NCBI GenBank assembly: GCA_000503195.1
Contig: AYSC01000037.1
Coordinates: forward strand, 1-39,798
Origin: Blastomonas sp. CACIA14H2
Lineage (GTDB): Bacteria; Pseudomonadota; Alphaproteobacteria; Sphingomonadales; Sphingomonadaceae
DNA: 39,798 nt
Reading direction: 5' to 3'
A model generated the notes under the pieces. It was not told where the DNA came from, did not search any database, and saw nothing but the letters and a program-made list of their open reading frames with translations. The position numbers and the translations under genes were made by a program. Shown here in pieces: positions 12,937-22,066 of this stretch (positions are counted from its first letter, which is position 1; the number at the start of each line of letters is the position of its first letter).

Positions 12937-13607
12937 CGTCCATGCTCCGCGAGAAACTGTTTTGCGGCCAGCGTCTCGGCCTCCTGCTTGCTGGTGCCGG
13001 TCGCCTCGGCGACGCCGAGCCCCTTGATCTCGACCTGCACGGTGAAGCGCAGATCGTGGTCCGGTCCCGATTTGCGCAACAGCGTGTAGACCGGGGTCTT
13101 GCGGTTGCGTGCCGCCGCCCATTCCTGCAGCTCGGACTTGGGGTGGCGCGGGGCTTCGCTGATCGCGCCGATCCTTTCGGCCCAGTGCCGTTCGACAAAG
13201 CCGCGCGCGACGTCTAGCCCGCCATCGATATAGAGCGCACCGATCAGCGCCTCGACCACATCGCCCAGGATGTTGGTGCTGCCCGCGCCGCCATCGTCGC
13301 GCGCCTGCTTGCCCAGCCGGATTAGCGGGCCGAGCCGGCAGGCGCGGGCGACCTGCGCGCAGCTTTCGCGCGACACCAGCCGGTTGAGAAAGGCCGACAT
13401 CTGGCCCTCGGCCGCCTTGGGAAAGCGCGTGTAGAGCAGATCGGCGACGACCATGCCGAGCACCCGGTCGCCCAGAAACTCGAGCCGCTGATAATCGGGG
13501 GTGATGCCGGTGCTGCCATGGGTCAGCGCCTGGACGAACAGCGCAGGCTGGCGCGGCTGGTGATCGATGATGGGCAGCAGCGCCGACAGGTCGGGCTCAG
13601 CGGTCAA
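12933..13607 (-). CDS. rnc: Ribonuclease III
   Basis: Double-strand-specific endoribonuclease for rRNA processing and RNA decay. The 224-residue protein has the RNase III signature RLEFLGDRVL (41-50, catalytic Glu43 and Asp47), the second acidic cluster GDVVEALIGALYIDGG, and a C-terminal double-stranded RNA-binding domain (about 152-222, ending EAETLAAKQFLAEHG). The start is a TTG (13607) that overlaps the lepB stop as TTGA. No in-frame ATG lies before conserved sequence, so TTG is the best choice. It overlaps era downstream by four bases, so all three genes are tightly coupled. Confidence 0.96.
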   Translation of the reverse strand: MTAEPDLSALLPIIDHQPRQPALFVQALTHGSTGITPDYQRLEFLGDRVLGMVVADLLYTRFPKAAEGQMSAFLNRLVSRESCAQVARACRLGPLIRLGKQARDDGGAGSTNILGDVVEALIGALYIDGGLDVARGFVERHWAERIGAISEAPRHPKSELQEWAAARNRKTPVYTLLRKSGPDHDLRFTVQVEIKGLGVAEATGTSKQEAETLAAKQFLAEHGR

Positions 13608-14416
13608 AAGCCTTCCCCGATACGGTCCAAGCGCGCGGCGGAGAACCAGGTCCAGGGCAGGAACCAGCTGGCCGAGCCATCGGTGGAGAACACCGTGACC
13701 AGCGCGCGGCCGACCAGATATTTCTGCGGAACGATGCCGATGCCCTGGCCTTCGACCGCGGGAAAGCGGCTGTCGAGGCTGTTGTCGCGATTGTCGCCCA
13801 TCAGGAACATATGGCCTTCGGGCACGATGATAGCCTCGGTGGTGTCGCGCGGCGCGTCGATCAGGTCGAGCACGTTGTAGCGCTTGCCGTTAGGCAGCGT
13901 TTCCTCGAAGCGCGGATAGCTGCACGTCAGGCTGCCATCGGGCGTCTCGACCTCGAAGCTGCGGTCATAGCAGCGCGTGTTGGGCGAGACGGGAATGACG
14001 AAGTCAGAGATGCGCTTCTTCTCGATCGGCTTGCCATTGAGCCAGACCACGCCATCGCGCATCTGGATGGTATCGCCGGGCAGGCCGATCACGCGCTTGA
14101 TATAGTCGGCACTCGCGCCCGGTGGAGCCTTGAACACCACGACATCGCCGCGCTCGGGCTGGCTCGCGAAGATCCGGCCGGGGATCAGCGGCAGGTTGAA
14201 GGGCAGGCTGTAACGCGAATAGCCATAGGACCATTTCGAAACGAGCAGATAATCGCCGACGACCAGCCGTGGCTGCATCGATTCCGAAGGGATATTGAAC
14301 GGCGAGACGATGAAGCTGCGCAGGATGAAGAAGAAGATCGCGAGCTTGACCAGGAATTGCAGAAAGTCCGCCGTTTCCGACTTGGGCTTGGGCGATGTGG
14401 CGGCGGTTTCGGTCAT
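13604..14416 (-). CDS. lepB: Signal peptidase I
   Basis: Inner-membrane serine protease that removes signal peptides from exported proteins. The 270-residue protein has one N-terminal membrane helix (about 20-38), the catalytic Ser46 in PSESMQP, the general-base Lys107 in YIKRVIGLPGD, and the GDNRDNSLDSR box D/E. The ATG at 14416 is preceded by AAAGGGGAAAA. The frame stays open upstream to 14569, but that part looks non-coding and overlaps the divergent pgi gene. It is the first gene of the lepB-rnc-era run, with 123 bases to pgi for two divergent promoters. Confidence 0.95.
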   Translation of the reverse strand: MTETAATSPKPKSETADFLQFLVKLAIFFFILRSFIVSPFNIPSESMQPRLVVGDYLLVSKWSYGYSRYSLPFNLPLIPGRIFASQPERGDVVVFKAPPGASADYIKRVIGLPGDTIQMRDGVVWLNGKPIEKKRISDFVIPVSPNTRCYDRSFEVETPDGSLTCSYPRFEETLPNGKRYNVLDLIDAPRDTTEAIIVPEGHMFLMGDNRDNSLDSRFPAVEGQGIGIVPQKYLVGRALVTVFSTDGSASWFLPWTWFSAARLDRIGEGF

Positions 14417-14539
14417 TTTTCCCCTTTGATGACCGCGCAATGCGGCGTCAAGTCCCATCGCGAGCGGGCAAAGCCTCTCGCCAAGCCACGATCGGCTCGC
14501 TAAACCCCGCCCCAGCGCCCCCAGCCTGAAAGGTACACG

Positions 14540-16057
14540 ATGTCCGTCCAAGCCGATGCCATTTGGCAATCGATTGCAGAAATGCCGCGCCCGACCCTGG
14601 CCACGCTGTTTGCCGATGATTCCTCGCGCGTCGCGAGCCTGTCACACCGCATCCCGCTGGCGGGTACCGACATCCTGTTCGATTTTTCCAAGACGCATCT
14701 CGATGCCGCGCTGATCGGCAAGTTCGAGGAACTGGCCGCAGCGATGCATCTGGCGGGCATGCGCGACCAGTTGCTCGCCGGCGCCAAGATCAACACCAGC
14801 GAGGACCGCGCCGCCGAGCACCCGGCAGAACGCGGCATGGGCGCCGAGGATTCGGTCGAGAATGCGCAGCGGCTGCACGAGCGCATGGCGGCTTTGGTCG
14901 ATGCGATCGATCAGGGCGTGTTCGGCGAGATCAAGCACGTGCTGCATATCGGCATCGGCGGTTCGGCGCTGGGACCCAAGCTCATCATCGATGCCTTGTG
15001 CCGTGACAGCGACCGATATGATGTCGCCGTCGTAGCCAATGTCGACGGTGAGGCGCTGTCCGAGGCGGTGGACAAGTTCGACCCCGCAAAGACGCTGGTC
15101 GCGATCGCGTCCAAGACCTTCACCACCACCGAAACGCTCATGAATGCGGAAAGCGCGATCGACTGGCTGCGCGGCGGCGGTGTGGAAGATCCTTATGGCC
15201 AGCTCGTCGCGCTGACCGCCGCGCCCAAAAAGGCAATGGAATTCGGCATAGACGAGACCCGCATCCTGCCCTTTTCCGAAACGGTGGGCGGGCGTTATTC
15301 GGTCTGGTCGAGCATCGGCTTTCCCGTTGCGATGGCGCTGGGCAATCACGGCTTTGCCGAGTTCCGCGCCGGGGCGCTGGCGATGGACCGGCATTTCGCC
15401 ACCACGCCGCTCGCCGCCAATATGCCCGTGCTCGCGGCTTTCGTTGACCTTTACTACGCCCAGGTCCGCGCCTGCCAGACGCGCGCGGTCTTCGCCTATG
15501 ACGAGCGGCTGCGGCTGCTGCCCGATTATCTCCAGCAGCTCGAGATGGAGAGCAACGGCAAGGGCGTGCACCGCGACGGATCGCCGCTCGGCCGGGCGAG
15601 CGCGCCGATCACCTGGGGCGGGGTCGGCACCGATGCGCAGCACGCGGTGTTCCAGCTGCTGCACCAGGGCACGCATCTGGTGCCGGTCGAGTTCGTCGCC
15701 TCGCGCCTCAGCGCGCACGAGTTCGACGAGGCGCATCACCGCGCGCTGCTCACCAATTGTTTCGCGCAGGGCGCCGCGCTGATGCAGGGCAAGGCGAGCG
15801 ACGATCCGCAGCGCAGCTATCCCGGCGACCGGCCGTCGATGACGGTCCTGCTCGACAGTGTCGATCCACAGAGCCTGGGTGCGCTGATCGCGTTCTACGA
15901 GCATCGCACCTTCGCCAATGCGATGCTGCTGGGGATCAATCCTTTTGACCAGTTCGGTGTTGAACTGGGCAAGGAAATCGCCAAATCCATGGGCAACCGC
16001 CAGTCCGGCGATTTCGACCCTTCCACCGCTGCACTGATCGAGGCGGCAGGGCTGTAA
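14540..16057 (+). CDS. pgi: Glucose-6-phosphate isomerase
   Basis: Interconverts glucose 6-phosphate and fructose 6-phosphate in glycolysis and gluconeogenesis. The 505-residue protein carries the first family signature region (FSETVGGRYSVWSSIG) and the second (GVGTDAQHAVFQLLHQGT) with the conserved QH pair and the phosphate/sugar-binding HIGIGGSALGPK loop near residue 135. The Asn often seen in GTNGQH is Asp here. An AAAGG precedes the ATG. It is followed 35 bases later by gor in the same direction, a possible two-gene operon with a redox/NADPH theme (inference). Confidence 0.96.
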   Translation: MSVQADAIWQSIAEMPRPTLATLFADDSSRVASLSHRIPLAGTDILFDFSKTHLDAALIGKFEELAAAMHLAGMRDQLLAGAKINTSEDRAAEHPAERGMGAEDSVENAQRLHERMAALVDAIDQGVFGEIKHVLHIGIGGSALGPKLIIDALCRDSDRYDVAVVANVDGEALSEAVDKFDPAKTLVAIASKTFTTTETLMNAESAIDWLRGGGVEDPYGQLVALTAAPKKAMEFGIDETRILPFSETVGGRYSVWSSIGFPVAMALGNHGFAEFRAGALAMDRHFATTPLAANMPVLAAFVDLYYAQVRACQTRAVFAYDERLRLLPDYLQQLEMESNGKGVHRDGSPLGRASAPITWGGVGTDAQHAVFQLLHQGTHLVPVEFVASRLSAHEFDEAHHRALLTNCFAQGAALMQGKASDDPQRSYPGDRPSMTVLLDSVDPQSLGALIAFYEHRTFANAMLLGINPFDQFGVELGKEIAKSMGNRQSGDFDPSTAALIEAAGL

Positions 16058-16092
16058 GGGGCCGAAACACAAGGTTCCCAGGAGTTTTTCGC

Positions 16093-17439
16093 ATGAGTGA
16101 TTATGATTATGACCTGTTCGTTATCGGGGCAGGTTCGGGCGGGGTGCGCGCCTCGCGCATCGCCTCGTCCTATGGCGCCAAGGTCGCGGTGGCCGAGGAA
16201 TATCGTGTCGGCGGCACCTGCGTCATCCGCGGTTGCGTACCCAAGAAGCTGCTCGTCTTCGGCTCGCATTTCGCCGAGGACCTCGAAGACGCGCAGAATT
16301 ACGGCTGGGAGATCGAGGGGACGAAGTTCAGCTGGCAGGTGCTGCGCGACCGCGTGCTGGGCGATGTCGACCGGCTGAACGCGGCGTACAAGTCGACGCT
16401 CAACAACCATAATGTCACGATCATCGAGGAACGCGCGACGATCATCGCGCCGCACCGGGTGAAGCTGGCGAGCGGGCAGGAGATCAGCGCGAAATACATC
16501 CTGATCGCAGTCGGCGCGCGCCCCTATGTGCCCGAATTCCCAGGCTCCGAACATTGCCTGACCTCGAACGAGATGTTTCATCTTGAGGAACTGCCGCGCC
16601 GTGCGGTGATCGCGGGCGGTGGCTATATCGCCAACGAATTTGCCGGCATCCTCAATGGGCTGGGCACGCGCGTGACGGTGGTCAACCGTGGCGACACGAT
16701 CCTGCGCGGCTATGATGAATCGCTGCGCGACCGGCTGCTGCAGATCTCGATGACCAAGGGTATCGAGTTCAAGTTCAAGGCCCCGTTCGAAAAGATCGAG
16801 AAGCGCGAGGACGGCACGCTCGACGTGTTCCTCAAGGGGCATGATCCGATCAACACCGATATCGTGATGGTCGCAACGGGCCGTGTCCCCAATGTCGAGG
16901 GCCTGGGGCTCGAGCATGTCGGCATCACCACCGACGATCAGGGCGCGATCCCGGTCGACGAATACAGCAAGACCGCGTGCGACAGCATCTATGCGGTGGG
17001 CGATGTCACCAACCGGGTGCAGCTGACCCCGGTGGCGATCCGCGAGGGCCAGGCGTTCGCCGACACCGTGTTCGGTGGCACGCCGAAGACCGTGGATTAC
17101 AATTGCATCCCCACCGCCGTCTTCTCGCAGCCGCCGATCGCCTCGGTCGGCCTGACCGAGGGCGAGGCGCGCAATCGCTATGGCAATATCCGCGTCTATT
17201 CGGCCGATTTCCGCCCGATGCGCAACGTCTTCGCGCACCGTGCCGAGCGCGGGCTGTACAAGATGATCACCGAGGAACCCTCGGGCAGAATCCTGGGCCT
17301 GCACATGATCGGGCCGGATTCGCCCGAGATCCTTCAGGCCGCTGCGATTGCGGTCAAGGCCGGGCTGACCAAGCAGGCGTTCGACGACACCGTCGCGCTG
17401 CACCCCAGCATGGCCGAAGAGCTGGTGCTGATGAAATAA
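16093..17439 (+). CDS. gor: Glutathione-disulfide reductase
   Basis: FAD-dependent enzyme that reduces glutathione disulfide with NADPH. The 448-residue protein has the N-terminal FAD loop VIGAGSGGVRASR, the redox disulfide in GGTCVIRGCVPKK (CxxxxC), the NADPH-binding loop AGGGYIANEFAG, the second FAD motif YAVGDVTNRVQLTPVAIREG, and the C-terminal HPSMAEE with the active-site His. The CVIRGC spacing residues fit the glutathione reductase branch of alphaproteobacteria better than dihydrolipoamide dehydrogenase. An AGGAG site precedes the ATG. It ends 18 bases from the convergent pccR stop. Confidence 0.95.
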   Translation: MSDYDYDLFVIGAGSGGVRASRIASSYGAKVAVAEEYRVGGTCVIRGCVPKKLLVFGSHFAEDLEDAQNYGWEIEGTKFSWQVLRDRVLGDVDRLNAAYKSTLNNHNVTIIEERATIIAPHRVKLASGQEISAKYILIAVGARPYVPEFPGSEHCLTSNEMFHLEELPRRAVIAGGGYIANEFAGILNGLGTRVTVVNRGDTILRGYDESLRDRLLQISMTKGIEFKFKAPFEKIEKREDGTLDVFLKGHDPINTDIVMVATGRVPNVEGLGLEHVGITTDDQGAIPVDEYSKTACDSIYAVGDVTNRVQLTPVAIREGQAFADTVFGGTPKTVDYNCIPTAVFSQPPIASVGLTEGEARNRYGNIRVYSADFRPMRNVFAHRAERGLYKMITEEPSGRILGLHMIGPDSPEILQAAAIAVKAGLTKQAFDDTVALHPSMAEELVLMK

Positions 17440-17457
17440 GCGCGTTGGCGCTGATCG

Positions 17458-18864
17458 TTACCCGATCCGGTACGGCACCATGCCGCGCCGGTCGGGATCG
17501 ATCACCAGCGGGCGATCGGTGGGCGGAAAGGCGCGCTGGTCGCAATTGTCGCGCGGGCAGGTGCGGCAGCTGATGCCGATCGGGGTCACCGCCCCGGCGG
17601 CCGCGGTATCGAGCCCGTCGGCATAGATGAAATGCCGCGCATGCTCGACCTCGCAACCCAGCGCGACGGCATAGCGGCGCGGCTTGCGGCCATAGCTGCC
17701 CGACGGCTTGACCAGGCCCTTGGCCATTGAGACATAGCGCAGGCCATCGGGCGTCTCGGCCATCTGCACCAGGATGCGGTCGGGGATCGCCGCCGCCTCA
17801 TGCACCACCCACAAGGGGCACGCGCCGCCGAAGCGTGCGAACTGCAACCGCGTCGCGCTATGCCGTTTGGTGATGTTGCCCGCCATGTCGACCCGGCAGA
17901 AGAAGACCGGAAGCCCGCGCGCGCCTGGCCGCTGCAGCGTCGAGAGACGGTGGCAGGCCTGTTCGAAGCTCACCCCGAAGCGGTGGGTGAGCTGGTCGAT
18001 ATCGTGCCGGCACGCCATCGCCGCCTCGCGAAAGCGCGCATAGGGCATGACGAGGGCGCCTGCGGCATAATTGGCGAGCCCGACCGAGACCAGCTTCTGC
18101 GCCTGTTCGCTCCTCAGCTTCGCATTGGCGGCGAGGATCGCGATGGCAAAGCGCATCTCGTGCGCCATCAGCCGGTGCGCGAGCATGAAATAGCGCGATT
18201 CCGGAGCGATCCCCTCGGCCAGATAGAGCGTCCGGCTTGTCGCATCATATTGGCTGAGCGGGGCATTGGGATCGGCGGCGCGCAGCGGCTTGACCGTGAT
18301 GCCATGGTCGCGGTGCAGCCGTGCGATCAGGCCGTCGGGGGTCAGGTCCTCACCCAGCTCGCCAGCAATCTGCTCGGCATTGCGGTCGAGCTGGTCGATA
18401 TAGTTGCCCGCCTCGTGAAACCAGTCGCGCACCTCTTCCCAGGGCAGGCGCGCATTGTGCTGCCCGGTCGCCGCGAGGCTGTCGTCGAGCATCGCCGATC
18501 GCTCCTGCGCCTGGCGATAGCCCTGGTACAGGTTGGTGATGATATGCGCGATCTCGGGGTGGCTGTCGCGCAGGCGAGCAAAGCGCACCGGATCGACCTC
18601 GACCCCGGCCAGCACCGGATCGTCAAGCAGGCTCTGCCAGTTGAGCGAGGGCGCGCCTTCGCGCGCGTCCTCCAGCTCGAAGGCGAAATGGCGCGACAAT
18701 GCAGTGAGCACCTGCGGCGTGATCGGTCGCTCGTCATTCTCGATCTGGCTCAGATAGCTGGTCGAAATGCCCAGCGCCTCGGCCATCGCGGCCTGGTTGA
18801 GACCCGAATGACGGCGGACGGCGCGGACGCGCTGGCCCGCATAAAGGCGTTTGCGGCGTGACAT
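17458..18864 (-). CDS. pccR: Short-chain fatty acyl-CoA responsive regulator (ScfR family, PccR-like)
   Basis: Predicted acyl-CoA-sensing transcription factor for the divergent propionyl-CoA locus. The 468-residue protein has an N-terminal XRE helix-turn-helix (about 8-62: [28 protein letters not shown], read in parts), a central IrrE/ImmA-like domain with HRLMAHEM in place of a full HExxH zinc motif, and a C-terminal DUF2083-type domain ending in a cysteine cluster ([14 protein letters not shown]). This matches the ScfR family, which includes RamB and the Rhodobacter PccR. Location next to pccB and the TTTGCAA boxes just upstream support the PccR role. Whether it activates or represses cannot be read from the sequence. 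Confidence 0.88.
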   Translation of the reverse strand: MSRRKRLYAGQRVRAVRRHSGLNQAAMAEALGISTSYLSQIENDERPITPQVLTALSRHFAFELEDAREGAPSLNWQSLLDDPVLAGVEVDPVRFARLRDSHPEIAHIITNLYQGYRQAQERSAMLDDSLAATGQHNARLPWEEVRDWFHEAGNYIDQLDRNAEQIAGELGEDLTPDGLIARLHRDHGITVKPLRAADPNAPLSQYDATSRTLYLAEGIAPESRYFMLAHRLMAHEMRFAIAILAANAKLRSEQAQKLVSVGLANYAAGALVMPYARFREAAMACRHDIDQLTHRFGVSFEQACHRLSTLQRPGARGLPVFFCRVDMAGNITKRHSATRLQFARFGGACPLWVVHEAAAIPDRILVQMAETPDGLRYVSMAKGLVKPSGSYGRKPRRYAVALGCEVEHARHFIYADGLDTAAAGAVTPIGISCRTCPRDNCDQRAFPPTDRPLVIDPDRRGMVPYRIG

Positions 18865-18880
18865 GGCCCTCGGGGACTAG

Positions 18881-18903
18881 TTTGCAAAGTCGGGCTTTGC
18901 AAG
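18881..18903. promoter_or_regulatory. Candidate PccR operator: two TTTGCAA boxes
   Basis: TTTGCAAA at 18881-18888 and TTTGCAAG at 18896-18903 are direct copies 15 bases apart, 16 bases upstream of pccR and 75 bases upstream of pccB. A third, partial TTTGC is at 18918. TTTGCAAA is the half-site I recall for ScfR proteins; for Rhodobacter PccR I recall two copies with a four-base spacer, against seven here. The position allows control of both divergent genes. Confidence 0.7.
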
Positions 18904-18977
18904 TTCGCTATTTAACATTTGCTTGTGGGCACAAAGGCTGGAAAAGAAGCCTCCCGATTTCAGCACAAGAGGATGCG

Positions 18978-20504
<1,527 letters not shown>

Positions 20505-20527
20505 TAGCGGTCGACTTGGGTTTTCGA

Positions 20528-20617
20528 CGTCACCCTGAACTTGTTTCAGGGTCCATTGCGCCGGATCAAGCTGGGCACGAGACGAGAAATGGATGCTGAA
20601 ACACGTTCAGCATGACG
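20528..20617. repeat. Palindromic dispersed element with two hairpins
   Basis: CGTCACCCTGAACTTGTTTC... opens with hairpin CCCTGAA/TTCAGGG (20533-20551). It closes with ATGCTGAA, loop ACACG, TTCAGCAT (20593-20613). The outer CGTCA (20528-20532) and TGACG (20613-20617) are inverted copies bounding the unit. I recognise this CACCCTGAAC...GCTGAAACACGTTCAGCATGACG pattern as a common sphingomonad intergenic repeat. It fills the pccB-mce gap and ends 16 bases before the mce start. Confidence 0.75.
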
Positions 20618-20633
20618 GAATTGGAGCGAAGCA

Positions 20634-21068
20634 ATGAAACTAGGCCGTCTCAACCATATCGGCGTCGCGACGCCCTCGATCGCGGACAGCATCGTGTTCT
20701 ACCGCGATGTCATGGGCGCGACCAAGATTCACGAGCCTTTCGACCTGCCCGAGCAGGGGGTGAAGGTGTGCTTTGTCGATACGCCGGGTGCGGACGGCGC
20801 GCTTAACGGCACGCAGATCGAGCTGATCGAGCCGCTGCCGGGCAATGCCTCGATCGCCTCGTTTCTCGAGAAGAACCCGAGCGGTGGGCAGCATCATGTC
20901 TGCTATGAGGTGCCCGATATCCACGTGGCCAAGGCGGAGTTCGAAGACCTGGGCAAGCGCGTGCTGGGCGAGCCGCGCATCGGCGCGCATGGGACGCTGA
21001 TCTTCTTCGTGCACCCCAGGGACATGGGCGGAGTGCTGACCGAGATCATGGAGACGCCGAAGCACTAG
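20634..21068 (+). CDS. mce: Methylmalonyl-CoA epimerase
   Basis: Converts (S)- to (R)-methylmalonyl-CoA, the isomer used by the mutase. The 144-residue protein has the usual length and the glyoxalase/VOC fold pattern: metal-ligand His in LNHIGVAT near residue 9, the IELIEPL strand with Glu, GGQHHVCYEV with the second His, and the C-terminal LTEI with Glu. GGAG lies eight bases before the ATG. It follows pccB after a 129-base gap filled by a palindromic repeat, and precedes a crotonase-family gene and the mutase. Confidence 0.94.
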   Translation: MKLGRLNHIGVATPSIADSIVFYRDVMGATKIHEPFDLPEQGVKVCFVDTPGADGALNGTQIELIEPLPGNASIASFLEKNPSGGQHHVCYEVPDIHVAKAEFEDLGKRVLGEPRIGAHGTLIFFVHPRDMGGVLTEIMETPKH

Positions 21069-21069
21069 A

Positions 21070-21238
21070 CCTTCTCCCTTGATGGGAGAAGGATACGGAG
21101 CCTTGCCAGCTTGCTGGCTAGGCGCAGTTGGATGAGGGTGAGGCAGAGCAGGCCTTGCGCATTTTCACCCTCTCCCAGCTTCGACTAGGCGCTTTCAGCG
21201 CCAAGTCTTCGCAGCCCTCTCCCATCAAGGGAGAGGGG
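21070..21238. repeat. Composite multi-hairpin repeat element
   Basis: Five stem-loops lie in 169 bases: 21070-21092 (CCTTCTCCC, TTGAT, GGGAGAAGG), 21105-21118 (GCCAGC/GCTGGC), a long-range pair GAGGGTGA (21134-21141) with TCACCCTC (21165-21172), 21188-21202 (GGCGCT/AGCGCC), and 21215-21237 (CCCTCTCCC, ATCAA, GGGAGAGGG). The outer hairpins are inverted copies of each other, including their complementary loops, so the whole is one large inverted repeat. Parts resemble 1-74 and 39775-39798. It fills the gap between mce and the crotonase gene. Confidence 0.78.
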
Positions 21239-21260
21239 TAACGAGAAGGGAGAGTTCAGG

Positions 21261-22043
21261 ATGACCTACGAAACCATAAAGCTCGATATTGCCGACCAGA
21301 TTGCCACGATCACGCTCAACGTGCCCGAGCGGCTCAATGCCTGCTCGCTGAATATGGCGGACGAGATCAACGATGCGCTCGACCGGCTGGGCGATGCGCG
21401 CGCGCTGGTGATTACCGGCGAGGGCAAGGGTTTCTGTTCGGGCGCGGATCTTTCCGGCGGGCGTGACAGCTCGATCTCGGGCGGGCAGGGCAGCTACAAG
21501 GCGCTGACCCAGCATTACAACCCGATGCTGCTCAAGCTGCACCGGCTGCACATCCCGACGATCAGCGCGGTCAACGGGCCCGCTGCGGGCGTCGGCTGCT
21601 CGATCGGCCTGGCGCCCGATTTCGTTGTCGCGAGCGAAAAGGCCTATTTCCTCCAGGCGTTCGTCAATATCGGCCTGGTGCCCGATGGCGGCGCGAGCTG
21701 GATGCTCACCCGGCTGATCGGCAAGGCGCGCGCGACCGAGATGATGATGCTCGGCGAGAAGATCCCTGCCGCCAAGGCGCATGACTGGGGCATGGTCTAC
21801 AAGGTGGTCGAGCATGACAGCCTGATGGACGAGGCGATGGCGCTGGCGAAGCGGCTCGCCGCGATGCCGACGGTCGCCTTGGGCATCATGCGCAAGAACC
21901 TGGTCGAGGCGCTCGAATGCGATTTCCACACCGCGCTCGCACGCGAGGCCGAAGGTCAGCGGCTGGCGGGCGACACCAACGATGCACGCGAAGGCGCCAT
22001 CGCCTTCCTGCAGAAGCGCAAGCCGAACTTTACCGGCAGCTGA
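21261..22043 (+). CDS. Enoyl-CoA hydratase/isomerase family protein (PaaG-like isomerase type)
   Basis: The 260-residue crotonase-fold protein has the oxyanion-hole loops FCSGADLS (58-65) and NGPAAGVG (105-112). The two glutamates that perform hydration in classical enoyl-CoA hydratase are not present: the first (GGGCE) is Ser114 and the second (GQPEI) is Phe134. Instead it has Asp142 in [11 protein letters not shown], the position of the catalytic aspartate in PaaG-type isomerases. I therefore favour a CoA-thioester isomerase over a hydratase. The substrate is not deducible. It sits between mce and mcm in the propionyl-CoA locus and stops 23 bases before the mutase. Confidence 0.85.
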   Translation: MTYETIKLDIADQIATITLNVPERLNACSLNMADEINDALDRLGDARALVITGEGKGFCSGADLSGGRDSSISGGQGSYKALTQHYNPMLLKLHRLHIPTISAVNGPAAGVGCSIGLAPDFVVASEKAYFLQAFVNIGLVPDGGASWMLTRLIGKARATEMMMLGEKIPAAKAHDWGMVYKVVEHDSLMDEAMALAKRLAAMPTVALGIMRKNLVEALECDFHTALAREAEGQRLAGDTNDAREGAIAFLQKRKPNFTGS

Positions 22044-22066
22044 TCCAACACACGGGAAGCAAGAGA

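Noticed and set aside
12937-13122. Longer N-terminus for Era
   Set aside because: The extension lies wholly inside rnc, is Arg/Gly-rich shadow sequence, and the ATGA overlap at 12933-12936 explains the real start.
17458-18864. Toxin-antitoxin reading of the XRE/ImmA-like protein
   Set aside because: The length, the C-terminal cysteine cluster and the pccB neighbourhood identify an ScfR-type metabolic regulator, not an antitoxin/ImmA pair.
21070-21238. Possible CRISPR-like or small RNA array
   Set aside because: The repeats are inverted, unequal in size and without regular spacers; they fit a composite palindromic repeat better.
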